Shown here piece by piece: positions 1-6,036 of a stretch of 8,562 nucleotides of DNA (position 1 is the stretch's first letter; each line of letters begins with the position of its first letter). Origin of the DNA: Gammaproteobacteria bacterium (lineage in GTDB: Bacteria; Pseudomonadota; Gammaproteobacteria; Ga0077536); the NCBI GenBank assembly GCA_030639105.1, contig DAOWDI010000180.1:1-8562 (forward strand). Direction: 5' to 3'. The notes beneath the pieces are model-generated. The model ran no database searches. It saw only the letters and a program-made list of their open reading frames with translations, and was not told where the DNA came from. Made by a program: the position numbers and the translations under genes.

Positions 1-50
1 ACACCGGCGGCAGCATTTCGGCGCAGGCTTGTTCCTGTTACGCACATCCA

Positions 51-1352
51 TCACTGCTGTTTCTTCATCATCTGCTTGCGCCAGTCCTGATCCTGCAGCT
101 TGTACTTCTGCGCAAACTCATCCAGCATCCGCTTCTGCGCGGGCTGCGCACCCTCGTCCCAGCGACCGTCGAGTATAAACTTCGAATACACCGGCGGTTG
201 GCCCTTATCCGGCGGTGGCTGCCTTCCCGTACCGCTAACGGCCCAGGCCTCGTCCGGCGACACAGCCATGCGTTCGGTAACCTTACCCTTGGTGATATTC
301 CACACCATCATGTCGGCTGCCATCGATAGCGGACCGTCATAGGTCTCGCGAATATTGTCGTACAGCGAGTAGCGGGTCGCCTCTTCATTGAGGAAGTGGT
401 AAGCGACCGCATGCCGTGGCTTGACCTCGCTCATCACCTTGCCGAAGGCCTGGCCCGAGGTGTGGAATGCACAGCAGGCGCGCCAGGCCAGTTGCGGCGG
501 CTGACCGTACAGCGTGACAAACAATTCCGGCGCCACGAAGGCTTCGTGGATCGCCAGATCCGCATCCTTGGCATATTTCAGAAACCACTTGTTCGGAAAC
601 GTGTCGCCGCCGATGACCACTTTTATCCCGTTATATTCAAGCGCATAGCTGATGGGTCCGTCGCCGGAATGCACCGCCGGCCAGGACCGAATCGTCACCC
701 CATGCTCCTGATACACAACCTGGTTGACACCCTTGTAGTCGAACTCGGTGGTCTCGATCGTTCCGGCTACCGTGCTGATATTGAATTTTCGCGTGGTGTA
801 ATCCCAATTTGCATGTTTCAGGAAATGCTCCATCGAGTACTTGGTACCCAATTGTGGGGTCATGCCGCTCGGACCCCAGACACGCAGCGCGTTGGGGCGA
901 CCCGCGGTCCAGCCGCCGGCCCACAGAGAATCGATGTCGCCCATGTGGTCGGTATGCAGGTGCGTCAGAAAAACCTTGTCGAGATATTGGTACGGGATCA
1001 TCAGCGCCGCGAGATTGGCCATCGAGCCGCTGCCGATGTCGAAGATGAATTTGTCGCCGTTGCCCGTCTCGACCAGAAAGCAGGTCGCGGCTTGTCCGCG
1101 GCGCGCCGACGGCATACCGGTACCGCAGGCAATCACGCGAATTTCTGCCTTATCCAGCACCTCGGTACCCGGATAGTAGACGTAGCGATCCGGCGCCACG
1201 CCGTTGGGATCGGTGATCCTGCCGCCCGCGGCTTGGGCGTCGGCTACGATTGCAAGCCCTTCGTGTCCCTTCAGCCATCCAGCGGCGGTTATCGCGCAGC
1301 CAACAGCGACCGCGACACCCAGCGAAACGCCGGATATTCTTCTTGTGCTCAT
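51..1352 (-). CDS. Exported MBL-fold (RNase Z-like) metallo-hydrolase
   Basis: This is a 433-residue metallo-beta-lactamase-fold hydrolase, predicted to act in the periplasm or at the membrane. Residues 1-26 carry arginines (RR at 4-5) and a hydrophobic stretch, so it has a signal peptide or N-terminal anchor; AQA-A near 39-42 is a possible cleavage site. The metal-binding set is complete: HLHTDH (H131, H133, D135, H136), H228, D250 in GGDT, and H319. H269, and H297 in an HTSGQA segment, resemble the extra conserved histidines of the RNase Z/arylsulfatase-like branch. The start is supported by GAGGGG about 10 bases upstream of the ATG. The substrate cannot be read from the sequence. Proteins of this layout are, from memory, sometimes annotated as 'guanitoxin biosynthesis GntH-like', but no other guanitoxin gene is present, so I do not adopt that name. 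It appears to be transcribed alone. Confidence 0.9.
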   Translation of the reverse strand: MSTRRISGVSLGVAVAVGCAITAAGWLKGHEGLAIVADAQAAGGRITDPNGVAPDRYVYYPGTEVLDKAEIRVIACGTGMPSARRGQAATCFLVETGNGDKFIFDIGSGSMANLAALMIPYQYLDKVFLTHLHTDHMGDIDSLWAGGWTAGRPNALRVWGPSGMTPQLGTKYSMEHFLKHANWDYTTRKFNISTVAGTIETTEFDYKGVNQVVYQEHGVTIRSWPAVHSGDGPISYALEYNGIKVVIGGDTFPNKWFLKYAKDADLAIHEAFVAPELFVTLYGQPPQLAWRACCAFHTSGQAFGKVMSEVKPRHAVAYHFLNEEATRYSLYDNIRETYDGPLSMAADMMVWNITKGKVTERMAVSPDEAWAVSGTGRQPPPDKGQPPVYSKFILDGRWDEGAQPAQKRMLDEFAQKYKLQDQDWRKQMMKKQQ

Positions 1353-1535
1353 GAGATGAATACCCCTCGATAATCTAATCTATTATTAAGGCAGCCTGCG
1401 GAAACATTTTGAGCTTGAGCAACGGCCCCGCAATGCGAAAAACAAGCACGTAAAGTCACACCCACCGCACGAATTATTAATCATATGCCCGGACATGCCA
1501 CTGCATCTTGATCGGGATCCGTCTTATTCATGACC
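1353..1535. other. Intergenic, no gene seen
   Basis: This spacer lies between the unpaired antitoxin and the MBL hydrolase, both on the minus strand. Just upstream of the hydrolase it is AT-rich (TAATAATAG and TAGATTATC on the minus strand, about 1365-1390), a plausible promoter area, but no clear -35/-10 pair stands out. No toxin reading frame is found in the part immediately downstream of the antitoxin. Confidence 0.5.
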
Positions 1536-1817
1536 TTAATGAGGACGATTTTTCGGGCACTTCGGTAGGTGCGCCTCAGGTAGTCCAACGAAACGGGACT
1601 CGAAAACCCTAGACCTCGTTTCTGTCCAAGGAACTGACTCCACCGCCCCTGAATCAAGTTCTGCGATTCGCCGCTCGATTTCTTGCAGCCAAGCAGCCTC
1701 GACACCCTCATCGGTACTAATTTCCAGGCTCTCAAGCAGCATTCCGATAAGTTCAGCGCGCTGCCCCTCATTGAGGTCCATCGCCTTATCGTAGAGTTGC
1801 TTCGGAGTTGCGACCAT
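1536..1817 (-). CDS. Unpaired addiction-module antitoxin (PF09720-like)
   Basis: This 93-residue protein matches the 'putative addiction module component' antitoxin pattern. It has an N-terminal helix with ALxLxxxxRAELIxxLLESLE-type spacing (residues 11-32), then AAWLQEIERRIAELDSG (41-57) and VPW (62-64). Such antitoxins are usually about 70-80 residues and are followed directly by a RelE/ParE-type toxin gene. Here the family match ends near residue 75 (RVFESR), then about 18 proline-, lysine- and histidine-rich residues follow to the stop, and no toxin frame follows. The tail may be read-through into foreign sequence after loss of the 3' end and the toxin. It lies 110 bp downstream of the ParE-like toxin on the same strand, so it could belong to a three-gene cluster or be an orphan. 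No good ribosome binding site is seen before the ATG. In the family, the role is to neutralise a toxin; whether this copy functions is unknown. Confidence 0.72.
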   Translation of the reverse strand: MVATPKQLYDKAMDLNEGQRAELIGMLLESLEISTDEGVEAAWLQEIERRIAELDSGAVESVPWTETRSRVFESRFVGLPEAHLPKCPKNRPH

Positions 1818-1864
1818 GAGTCAATAATAGCACTTTCGCAGTTTTTCCAGCCCGCCGACAAAGG

Positions 1865-1874
1865 CTACATGTAG
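1865..1874. promoter_or_regulatory. 10-bp perfect palindrome, possible operator
   Basis: CTACATGTAG is a perfect palindrome lying about 48 bases upstream of the unpaired antitoxin start, in the 110-bp gap after the ParE-like toxin. Antitoxins commonly autoregulate by binding palindromes in front of their operon, so an operator is possible. This is position-based inference; a 10-bp palindrome can occur by chance. Confidence 0.25.
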
Positions 1875-1927
1875 TCGTTAACCTGCCAGTTGCAGGCGCA
1901 CTTTTTGAGACAAAAATAAAAGAAATA

Positions 1928-2218
1928 CTACCAGCGTTCAGGAAGCTTACGCGATGCATGGAATACCCGCAGAATCTCAATCCGTTGCAAGCGAGGGCGA
2001 ACACGGTAAGGCACGATATAGCGTGTTTTGGGAATAACGAGTTCGCGGGTACCCAGTAACCGCCCTGGATAACCCAGAGAAGGATTATCTTTCAGCAAGT
2101 AAACAGTATGATGAATGCGTTGTACCACAAGCCGGGCCGCCTGTGGATCGTCTTTAGCAATGTATTCTGTTTCTTGGTCCAGGTTCTTTAGAGCCTTCCG
2201 TAGCCATTTAATCTCCAT
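1928..2218 (-). CDS. RelE/ParE-family toxin
   Basis: This 96-residue protein has the full ParE-like toxin layout: an N-terminal strand (EIKWLRKAL), two helices with the YIAKDDPQAA segment (19-28), the GTRELVI turn (56-62), the YIVPYRV strand (67-73), and the C-terminal ILRVFHASRKLP strand (82-93) that carries conserved basic residues (R84, H87, R90). ParE relatives poison DNA gyrase and RelE relatives cleave mRNA on the ribosome; the sequence favours the ParE side but does not settle the target. Its ATG lies inside the last codons of the upstream antitoxin (11-bp overlap), with GGGG a few bases upstream, indicating translational coupling in one operon. Length is normal for the family and nothing is truncated, so an active toxin is plausible. 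Confidence 0.88.
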   Translation of the reverse strand: MEIKWLRKALKNLDQETEYIAKDDPQAARLVVQRIHHTVYLLKDNPSLGYPGRLLGTRELVIPKTRYIVPYRVRPRLQRIEILRVFHASRKLPERW

Positions 2219-2456
2219 TTACGCCCCATTTGTTAAAGACAGTCTGTACCTCCTGATCGCTGGCAAAGTCACCGGCATCGGCTTCCTTGACGGCGTCTTT
2301 AATCTCTTCAATCTGCCACTCATTTACCTCGATGAATTCACGGACCGCCTCAGCAGCAAGAAATGATTTACTGCGGTGAGTGGCCGCGGACAGCTTATCC
2401 AGTCGAGATTTAAGCTCCGATTCCAGGCGTATAGTCATGGTGGTTGACTGAGACAT
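2208..2456 (-). CDS. Ribbon-helix-helix (CopG/RelB-like) antitoxin
   Basis: This 82-residue antitoxin is encoded directly upstream of the ParE-like toxin, with overlapping ends. The N-terminal TMTIRLESELKSRLDKLSAA segment is a typical ribbon-helix-helix DNA-binding strand and first helix. It is followed by a second helix (SKSFLAAEAVREFIE), then a charged helical region and a C-terminal toxin-binding tail ending KWGVNGD. I chose the ATG at 2456 because GAGG sits about 6 bases before it. A longer reading from a TTG at 2468 would place that ribosome binding site inside the gene. Expected role: it binds and neutralises the toxin in the cytoplasm and represses the operon, probably through the inverted repeat at 2477-2490. 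Confidence 0.87.
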   Translation of the reverse strand: MSQSTTMTIRLESELKSRLDKLSAATHRSKSFLAAEAVREFIEVNEWQIEEIKDAVKEADAGDFASDQEVQTVFNKWGVNGD

Positions 2457-2476
2457 GCTGCACCTCAATTGTGTTT

Positions 2477-2490
2477 ATATGTACACATAT
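2477..2490. promoter_or_regulatory. Inverted repeat, probable TA operator
   Basis: ATATGT-AC-ACATAT is a 6-bp inverted repeat with a 2-bp centre, 21 bases upstream of the antitoxin ATG. The surrounding AT-rich stretch must hold the operon promoter. RHH antitoxins typically bind short inverted repeats overlapping their own promoter, so this is the natural candidate operator. The sequence shows the symmetry; the binding is inferred. Confidence 0.5.
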
Positions 2491-2507
2491 TAGCACAATA
2501 GCGTGCA

Positions 2508-2771
2508 ATGACACACTCTGAATCGGCCTCGGGGGTACAGGTCTCTTCCCGGGGCGACCGCTTCGGCCTCGGCTACTACTACATGATATTCAACGACGAT
2601 CGGGTCGAACTGATCCTGCCCGAAGACGAGGAGCAGGGCATGGAGGTTTTCTACAAGGTGGCCGTGACGCGTTGGGCCGAGGTGTCCGCTGATTTGCAGG
2701 TGATCGACGGCGCACTCAACGGCGCCGACACCGCCGTGGTCGGCGCGCTACGGTTCCGAATGTCGTTTTAA
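2508..2771 (+). pseudogene. OprB-like carbohydrate porin, 3' fragment
   Basis: The 87 codons look like the C-terminal end of an OprB-family outer-membrane porin. They show RGDRFGLGYYY (about residues 15-25), then a GMEVFYKVAVTRWAEVSADLQVID segment (a periplasmic turn and two beta-strands), then a final strand GALRFRMSF that ends in phenylalanine, as outer-membrane barrel proteins do for assembly. Full porins of this family are about 400 residues or more, so over three quarters is absent, including the signal peptide. The first roughly 14 codons do not look porin-like, and an in-frame TAG lies three codons upstream of the ATG. The break therefore lies between the toxin-antitoxin promoter and about 2550. 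It has no signal peptide and cannot be a working porin. It is best read as a remnant left by the rearrangement that placed the toxin-antitoxin genes here. Confidence 0.68.
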
Positions 2772-2888
2772 ATCGAGGATCTTGACGACCGCTTCGGGTA
2801 GTTCGTAGCAGCAAAGCGTGCGATCACCCGAATCTGGAGGCGGCCAGAACGCGCGCATGGACGCGGCGCCGATGACCAAGCCGCCGGC
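2772..2888. other. Intergenic between converging remnants
   Basis: This short spacer lies between the porin tail (plus) and the channel-gene tail (minus). I see no strong hairpin with a T-run. On the minus strand the frame of the channel gene stays open for 46 further codons past its TAG stop, but I recognise no domain there. Confidence 0.4.
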
Positions 2889-3736
2889 CTACTGGGAAGT
2901 CTCACTCTCCACCAGGAGCGGTTCCGCCATTTCAGCGCCTGCTTCAGCGACGATGTCCATGATCCGCAAATTCACCGCCTCCGTGACCTCGAGATAATGC
3001 CGGTGATCCCAGGTCATCACGTAGATCAGCGCTTTGAAATCCAGACCGCTTTCGCCAAAGCCCTTGAATCGTACGTAGAGATTTTCCTGATCGATTTCGT
3101 CGCGCTGAGAGAGGTCCCGCCGAATGCCCTGCAGTATCGTTCGCACCTGTGCGGCGGTTGTCGAATACCGGAGGCACAGACGCGGGTTGTACCGGATCTT
3201 TTCCCGTCTCGAAATATTTTCGAGTTCCATTTCGGCAAACTGCGAGTTCGGCACTGCGATCAGCGAGCGATCGAGGGTCCGGATCCGTTCGGCAGGCCGT
3301 CATCGTCGAACCCTTCGGGATCGGTGCTCAAATCGTGGACGTTTACCCACAGCTTGCGGTCGAGAATGACCTCGAGCTGCCGCGCATATAGCGGTCCTTT
3401 TTCGACGTCCATCCGTTTCGGCAGATTCCACAAATCGAGGTAGTGCACCGCCGTCCCGTAGTCGTTCTCCTCAACGGCTTGCCGATAGTGCTCAAAGCTC
3501 GAGCGCGGCGTGTCGCGTCCGAATTTGTCCGTCTTGCGCAGCTCAGGCGGCGGCGTTGCTTTTTCCTGCGTCGCGGTATCGGCGGCGGCTTTATCATCCG
3601 CGGTCGCCTGCGCCGGCTTTTCCGTGGAGCCGTCCAATACGTCCGCCACGGTGGGTTCCTCGGCGGACGCAGGGGTTATCAATACGCAAAACAGTGCGGC
3701 GCCGAGCAGGCAGCTTAAAAACGGGCTGAGCTTCAT
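2889..3736 (-). pseudogene. MscS-superfamily mechanosensitive channel, internally deleted and frameshifted
   Basis: Two parts of one channel gene abut in different frames. The 5' part (3736 to about 3280) encodes a signal peptide (residues 1-25, cleavage near ASA-EE), a low-complexity linker, and a periplasmic domain with DKFGRDTPRSSFE (70-82), LDLWNLP, and LDRKLWVNVHDLSTDPEG followed by DDGLP. It then runs out of frame into a TGA at about 3260. The 3' part, readable from about 3280 to 2889, encodes IRTLDRSLIAVPNSQFAE (the MscS beta-domain signature around PNS), then NISRREKIRYN and the C-terminal alpha/beta domain to the stop. All membrane helices and the start of the beta-domain are missing, roughly 200-250 codons judging from relatives. 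A channel pore cannot form. I chose the Met at 3736 over one 14 codons upstream because it gives a standard signal peptide; neither has a strong ribosome binding site. An assembly collapse is an alternative to a real deletion. Confidence 0.8.
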
Positions 3737-3778
3737 CGGAAATAACCGGTGCTGAGAGTCAAGTTGAATTGACTTCAT

Positions 3779-3985
3779 CTTCGCAACGACATTGCAAACT
3801 TATTCTCGGCCTGTGCGTATTGCTAAACGCCTGGCAAAGCGCCGCGACAGGACGCGAACATTCGCGCTGCCGGATAACGCGCACAGCGGGACTCCGCACG
3901 AGCCATTCAACACGAATCGCATATGTCGTGATGCGCTTCGGTACCGGCGCAAAACGATCACGCCGAAACCAGTCGATCTCGAGGC
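3779..3985. other. Intergenic, no gene seen
   Basis: About 200 bases lie between the HD-GYP gene and the channel pseudogene, both minus strand. CGTGAT (from about 3926) and ATCACG (about 3957-3962) could pair around GCGC/GCGC, giving a bulged hairpin downstream of the HD-GYP stop. No T-run follows it, so I do not call a terminator. Confidence 0.4.
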
Positions 3986-5308
3986 TCAGCCCAGCAACAA
4001 GGCCGCGTCCTTGCGAAAATACTCGTCCACAATATTTTCCAGATCGCGACGGGCGCGTTCATCATCCCCACGACCATACGTTTCGAACAGCGTCAGTGCT
4101 ATTTGCCGGAACGCCTGCACCACCTCGGGGTCGAAATGGCTACCTTTGCCTTCCTCCAGAATCGACATGGCCTTATCGAAAGTCATCGGCTCTTTGTAGG
4201 GCCGCTTGGAAGTCAGCGCATCAAATACATCGGCGATGGCGAAGATGCGTGCATTCAACGGAATGTCCTTACCCGCCTTTCCTCCGTAATAACCACTGCC
4301 GTCAAATTTCTGATGATGGTGCCCTACCACCTCAGCGGTGTCCTGCAGCCAGGAAGATCGGGCCACGATCTCCATGCCGTGTTCCACGTGGGTTTTCATT
4401 TCCTCAAACTCATCTTCACTCAGCGGTCCGGGTTTGAGCAAAATATTGTCACGGACCCCGAGTTTGCCGACATCATGTAAGAACGCGCCTTTAATCAGGC
4501 GTCGAATTTCGGTTCTTGTTAAGTCGAGGCTCTCGGCAAGGCGGACGGCGTAAATGGAAACACGATAATTGTGAATATCCGTATCGCTGTCACGCTTCGC
4601 GATAGCGGAACCCAGCAGCTGGATGCTCTCGAGATTGGCATTCAGCAACTCGCGCGACATGGCGGTGACACGGTTCAGCAGCTGAACGATGGTCGGATAA
4701 AGCAGCAGCGCCGTCAGTACCACGATGCCGACGGAGATCCCGATGGCGCGAAGGCGGCGCGCCTGCGCTTTGCCGACCGCGGTTTCCGAGACCGCGAATA
4801 TCGCTTCGATGTAAGCCGGAACTGCATTGTTGGTGTCGAGCAGCGGCACCGACAGCAGCACGCAAAACCGGTCTTCCACCTTCGCGAGCACGTGACTCAC
4901 CTGGTCGGAAGTGCGGGGCACGGGCAGCTCCGCCTCGTGCAGGGCAGCGACGGCTTGTTCGAAATCCATGCCGAGACCGGCAAGGCGGGCAATTTCGGTA
5001 CCGTCGATGGTCTTGATCGCGACAAAGACGTAACGCCCCGAAGCGTAACGGGGACGATAAGAAAGGTACTTGTCAAGCAACGCCTGCATCTCTTGCCGCC
5101 GCGGCAAGCCGGGTTCATCGAGGATATTCGCGGCCAGTATGCTGATGTTCATCGCACCTTGCAGCGCACGTTCCGCCGCGATCTCGCTGACCTGGTCCTT
5201 GGCATAAAAGATGGCGAGACTCCCCACCAGTAACGACACGAGGATCGCCGTCATTGCCAGACGGATGATCAGCACGCGATGAATCGTTTTGTTCGGACGT
5301 TGGCTCAT
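3986..5308 (-). CDS. Membrane-anchored HD-GYP phosphodiesterase
   Basis: This is a 440-residue signalling protein. TM1 spans about residues 12-34 and TM2 about 188-210, enclosing a periplasmic sensor region of about 150 residues that I cannot assign with confidence (CACHE-like by size and position). A short linker leads to a cytoplasmic HD-GYP domain (about 225-420). The metal and catalytic residues are visible: H246, H278-D279 with GK at 281-282, H307 and H310, H331-H332, and D360 in ADVFDAL. HD-GYP domains hydrolyse cyclic-di-GMP, so the likely role is to lower c-di-GMP in response to a periplasmic signal. The signature GYP is replaced by GYY (G339-Y340-Y341), within FDGSGYYGG; the metal ligands are intact, so hydrolysis is still plausible. 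No strong ribosome binding site precedes the ATG at 5308. No GGDEF or EAL partner lies nearby, and it appears to be a single-gene unit. Confidence 0.9.
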   Translation of the reverse strand: MSQRPNKTIHRVLIIRLAMTAILVSLLVGSLAIFYAKDQVSEIAAERALQGAMNISILAANILDEPGLPRRQEMQALLDKYLSYRPRYASGRYVFVAIKTIDGTEIARLAGLGMDFEQAVAALHEAELPVPRTSDQVSHVLAKVEDRFCVLLSVPLLDTNNAVPAYIEAIFAVSETAVGKAQARRLRAIGISVGIVVLTALLLYPTIVQLLNRVTAMSRELLNANLESIQLLGSAIAKRDSDTDIHNYRVSIYAVRLAESLDLTRTEIRRLIKGAFLHDVGKLGVRDNILLKPGPLSEDEFEEMKTHVEHGMEIVARSSWLQDTAEVVGHHHQKFDGSGYYGGKAGKDIPLNARIFAIADVFDALTSKRPYKEPMTFDKAMSILEEGKGSHFDPEVVQAFRQIALTLFETYGRGDDERARRDLENIVDEYFRKDAALLLG

Positions 5309-5565
5309 GATTCGGTGAAGGGTGCGGAAAGAAAACCCGCGCAGTCTTACAGACTACCGGTTTCACAGATGTCGAACCACCCCGACGATTACGGGCTGCC
5401 GGCCGACTTGACGACGACGCCCCTGTTGCGGGAAAAAGAAAATGCCGAGCACCGTCGCACACATCGGGTCGAGCACGTCAGTTGTCCGATCAAGCGAGCA
5501 CGGGGCCGCACGTCACACCTTTGGCACGCCGCCCGATCGCCTCAACGTCTCAGCACTTCATGGCA
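5309..5565. other. Gene-free stretch upstream of the HD-GYP gene
   Basis: No supported gene. It holds whatever promoter drives the HD-GYP gene on the minus strand, but no clear -35/-10 pair stands out. A plus-strand open frame from 5369 runs antisense into the RND remnant and has no ribosome binding site or recognisable domain. Confidence 0.45.
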
Positions 5566-5789
5566 TCAGGCGGATGTCGACGCTTTGAGTCGGTAGAGCG
5601 TCGCAGACAGCACCAGCACCAACACGAGCATCAGAATCGCGCCAAAGGTCAGGCCCGCCATCACGGTCACACCGCAAGACCGATCCAGAAGACATCCTGC
5701 AACAATGGAATGACACCGAGAACCGTGGTTCCCGCCGCGAGCGCGACGGGCCGCGCGCACGAGATCGCGGCGTTAATGTATGCGCGTTC
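5566..5789 (-). pseudogene. RND transporter C-terminal remnant, frameshifted
   Basis: The minus strand encodes the last roughly 75 codons of an RND efflux permease, closely resembling the end of the intact pump at 6401. The upstream part reads INAAISCARPVALAAGTT, then VLGVIPLLQDVFWIGLAV and a TGA (5667-5669). The downstream part, one frame over, reads VTVMAGLTFGAILM and on to ATLYRLKASTSA before a stop. In the intact gene the two blocks are continuous. Aligning the copies shows two extra bases near 5665-5675 in the remnant. Everything upstream (over 900 codons) is missing. The stretch covers TM11-TM12 of the permease and cannot function. The copies differ throughout, so this is an old paralogue or a remnant of a separate pump gene rather than a fresh duplication. 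Confidence 0.82.
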
Positions 5790-5794
5790 AAGCG

Positions 5795-5935
5795 GAAGCA
5801 TTTGGCCGCGGTGAGGAAGGTGTATGCTTCTTTCACGATCTCCTGGGCGTACGGGTCGACTTCCTACCGGATATCCGTTTGAGGTTCCTGCGCGGCGAGC
5901 GAGGCGTATCGCGCCGTGTTACAAGATCTAAATTG
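5795..5935 (-). pseudogene. Possible DUF2092 N-terminal remnant
   Basis: Minus-strand codons read EVDPYAQEIVKEAYTFLTAA followed by KCF. This resembles the start of the mature part of DUF2092 periplasmic proteins, which from memory open with a '(I/V)DP.A...L..M..YL...KSF' pattern. In the same frame, one TAG (5864-5866) upstream, is ARYASLAAQEPQTDIR, which could be the tail of a degraded export signal. The segment directly abuts the RND C-terminal remnant and no further DUF2092 sequence follows. If the match is real, two unrelated gene ends have been joined here. The similarity rests on a short stretch and I hold it loosely. Confidence 0.3.
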
Positions 5936-5982
5936 CAGACGGGGTCGCGGTGCCAGCTAGTCCTTTCGCCAAATTCGGTTCG

Positions 5983-6003
5983 TACCGGTAGGACCGGTAT
6001 ACT
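5983..6003 (+). promoter_or_regulatory. Promoter -10 and overlapping inverted repeat
   Basis: TACCGGT-AGG-ACCGGTA (5983-5999) is a perfect 7-bp inverted repeat with a 3-bp centre. It overlaps a good -10 hexamer, TATACT (5998-6003). A weak -35 candidate, TTCGGT, lies 18 bases upstream of the -10. The site is about 35-55 bases before the EthD-like gene. The arrangement suits a dimeric repressor (for example TetR-like) that blocks RNA polymerase, but no regulator gene is in the window. The promoter call is reasonable; the repressor is inference. Confidence 0.55.
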
Positions 6004-6036
6004 CTAGCGAAAACCAAGCAACCGGAGTGTTCCCAT

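Noticed and set aside
396..1373. Long plus-strand open frame of 325 codons opposite the MBL hydrolase
   Set aside because: It is antisense to a gene with a complete metal-site set, has no recognisable domain, and is rich in arginine and histidine as expected for a GC-rich shadow frame.
1575..1612. TTCGAGT T-loop-like motif and GTTGGAC attC-like core on the minus strand
   Set aside because: No tRNA cloverleaf can be built around the motif and no matching second attC core was found, so neither a tRNA end nor an integron site is supported.
1481..1861. Alternative minus-strand frame over the unpaired antitoxin, which might have held the missing toxin
   Set aside because: Its translation shows no RelE/ParE features, and it overlaps the recognisable antitoxin almost completely.
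1882..1906. CCTGC-CAGTT-GCAGG hairpin followed by a T5 run on the plus strand, as a terminator
   Set aside because: The stem is only 5 bp, the T-run starts 5 bases after it, and no plus-strand gene ends nearby.
2457..2468. TTG start giving an 86-residue antitoxin
   Set aside because: The likely ribosome binding site GAGG lies within this extension and is correctly spaced for the ATG at 2456.
2748..2888. 46-codon open frame continuing past the channel gene's TAG on the minus strand
   Set aside because: No recognisable domain; it overlaps the porin fragment antisense, and the channel protein already reaches a normal family length at its C-terminus.
5369..5596. Possible small plus-strand gene between the HD-GYP gene and the RND remnant
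   Set aside because: No ribosome binding site and no family resemblance; its end is antisense to the RND remnant.
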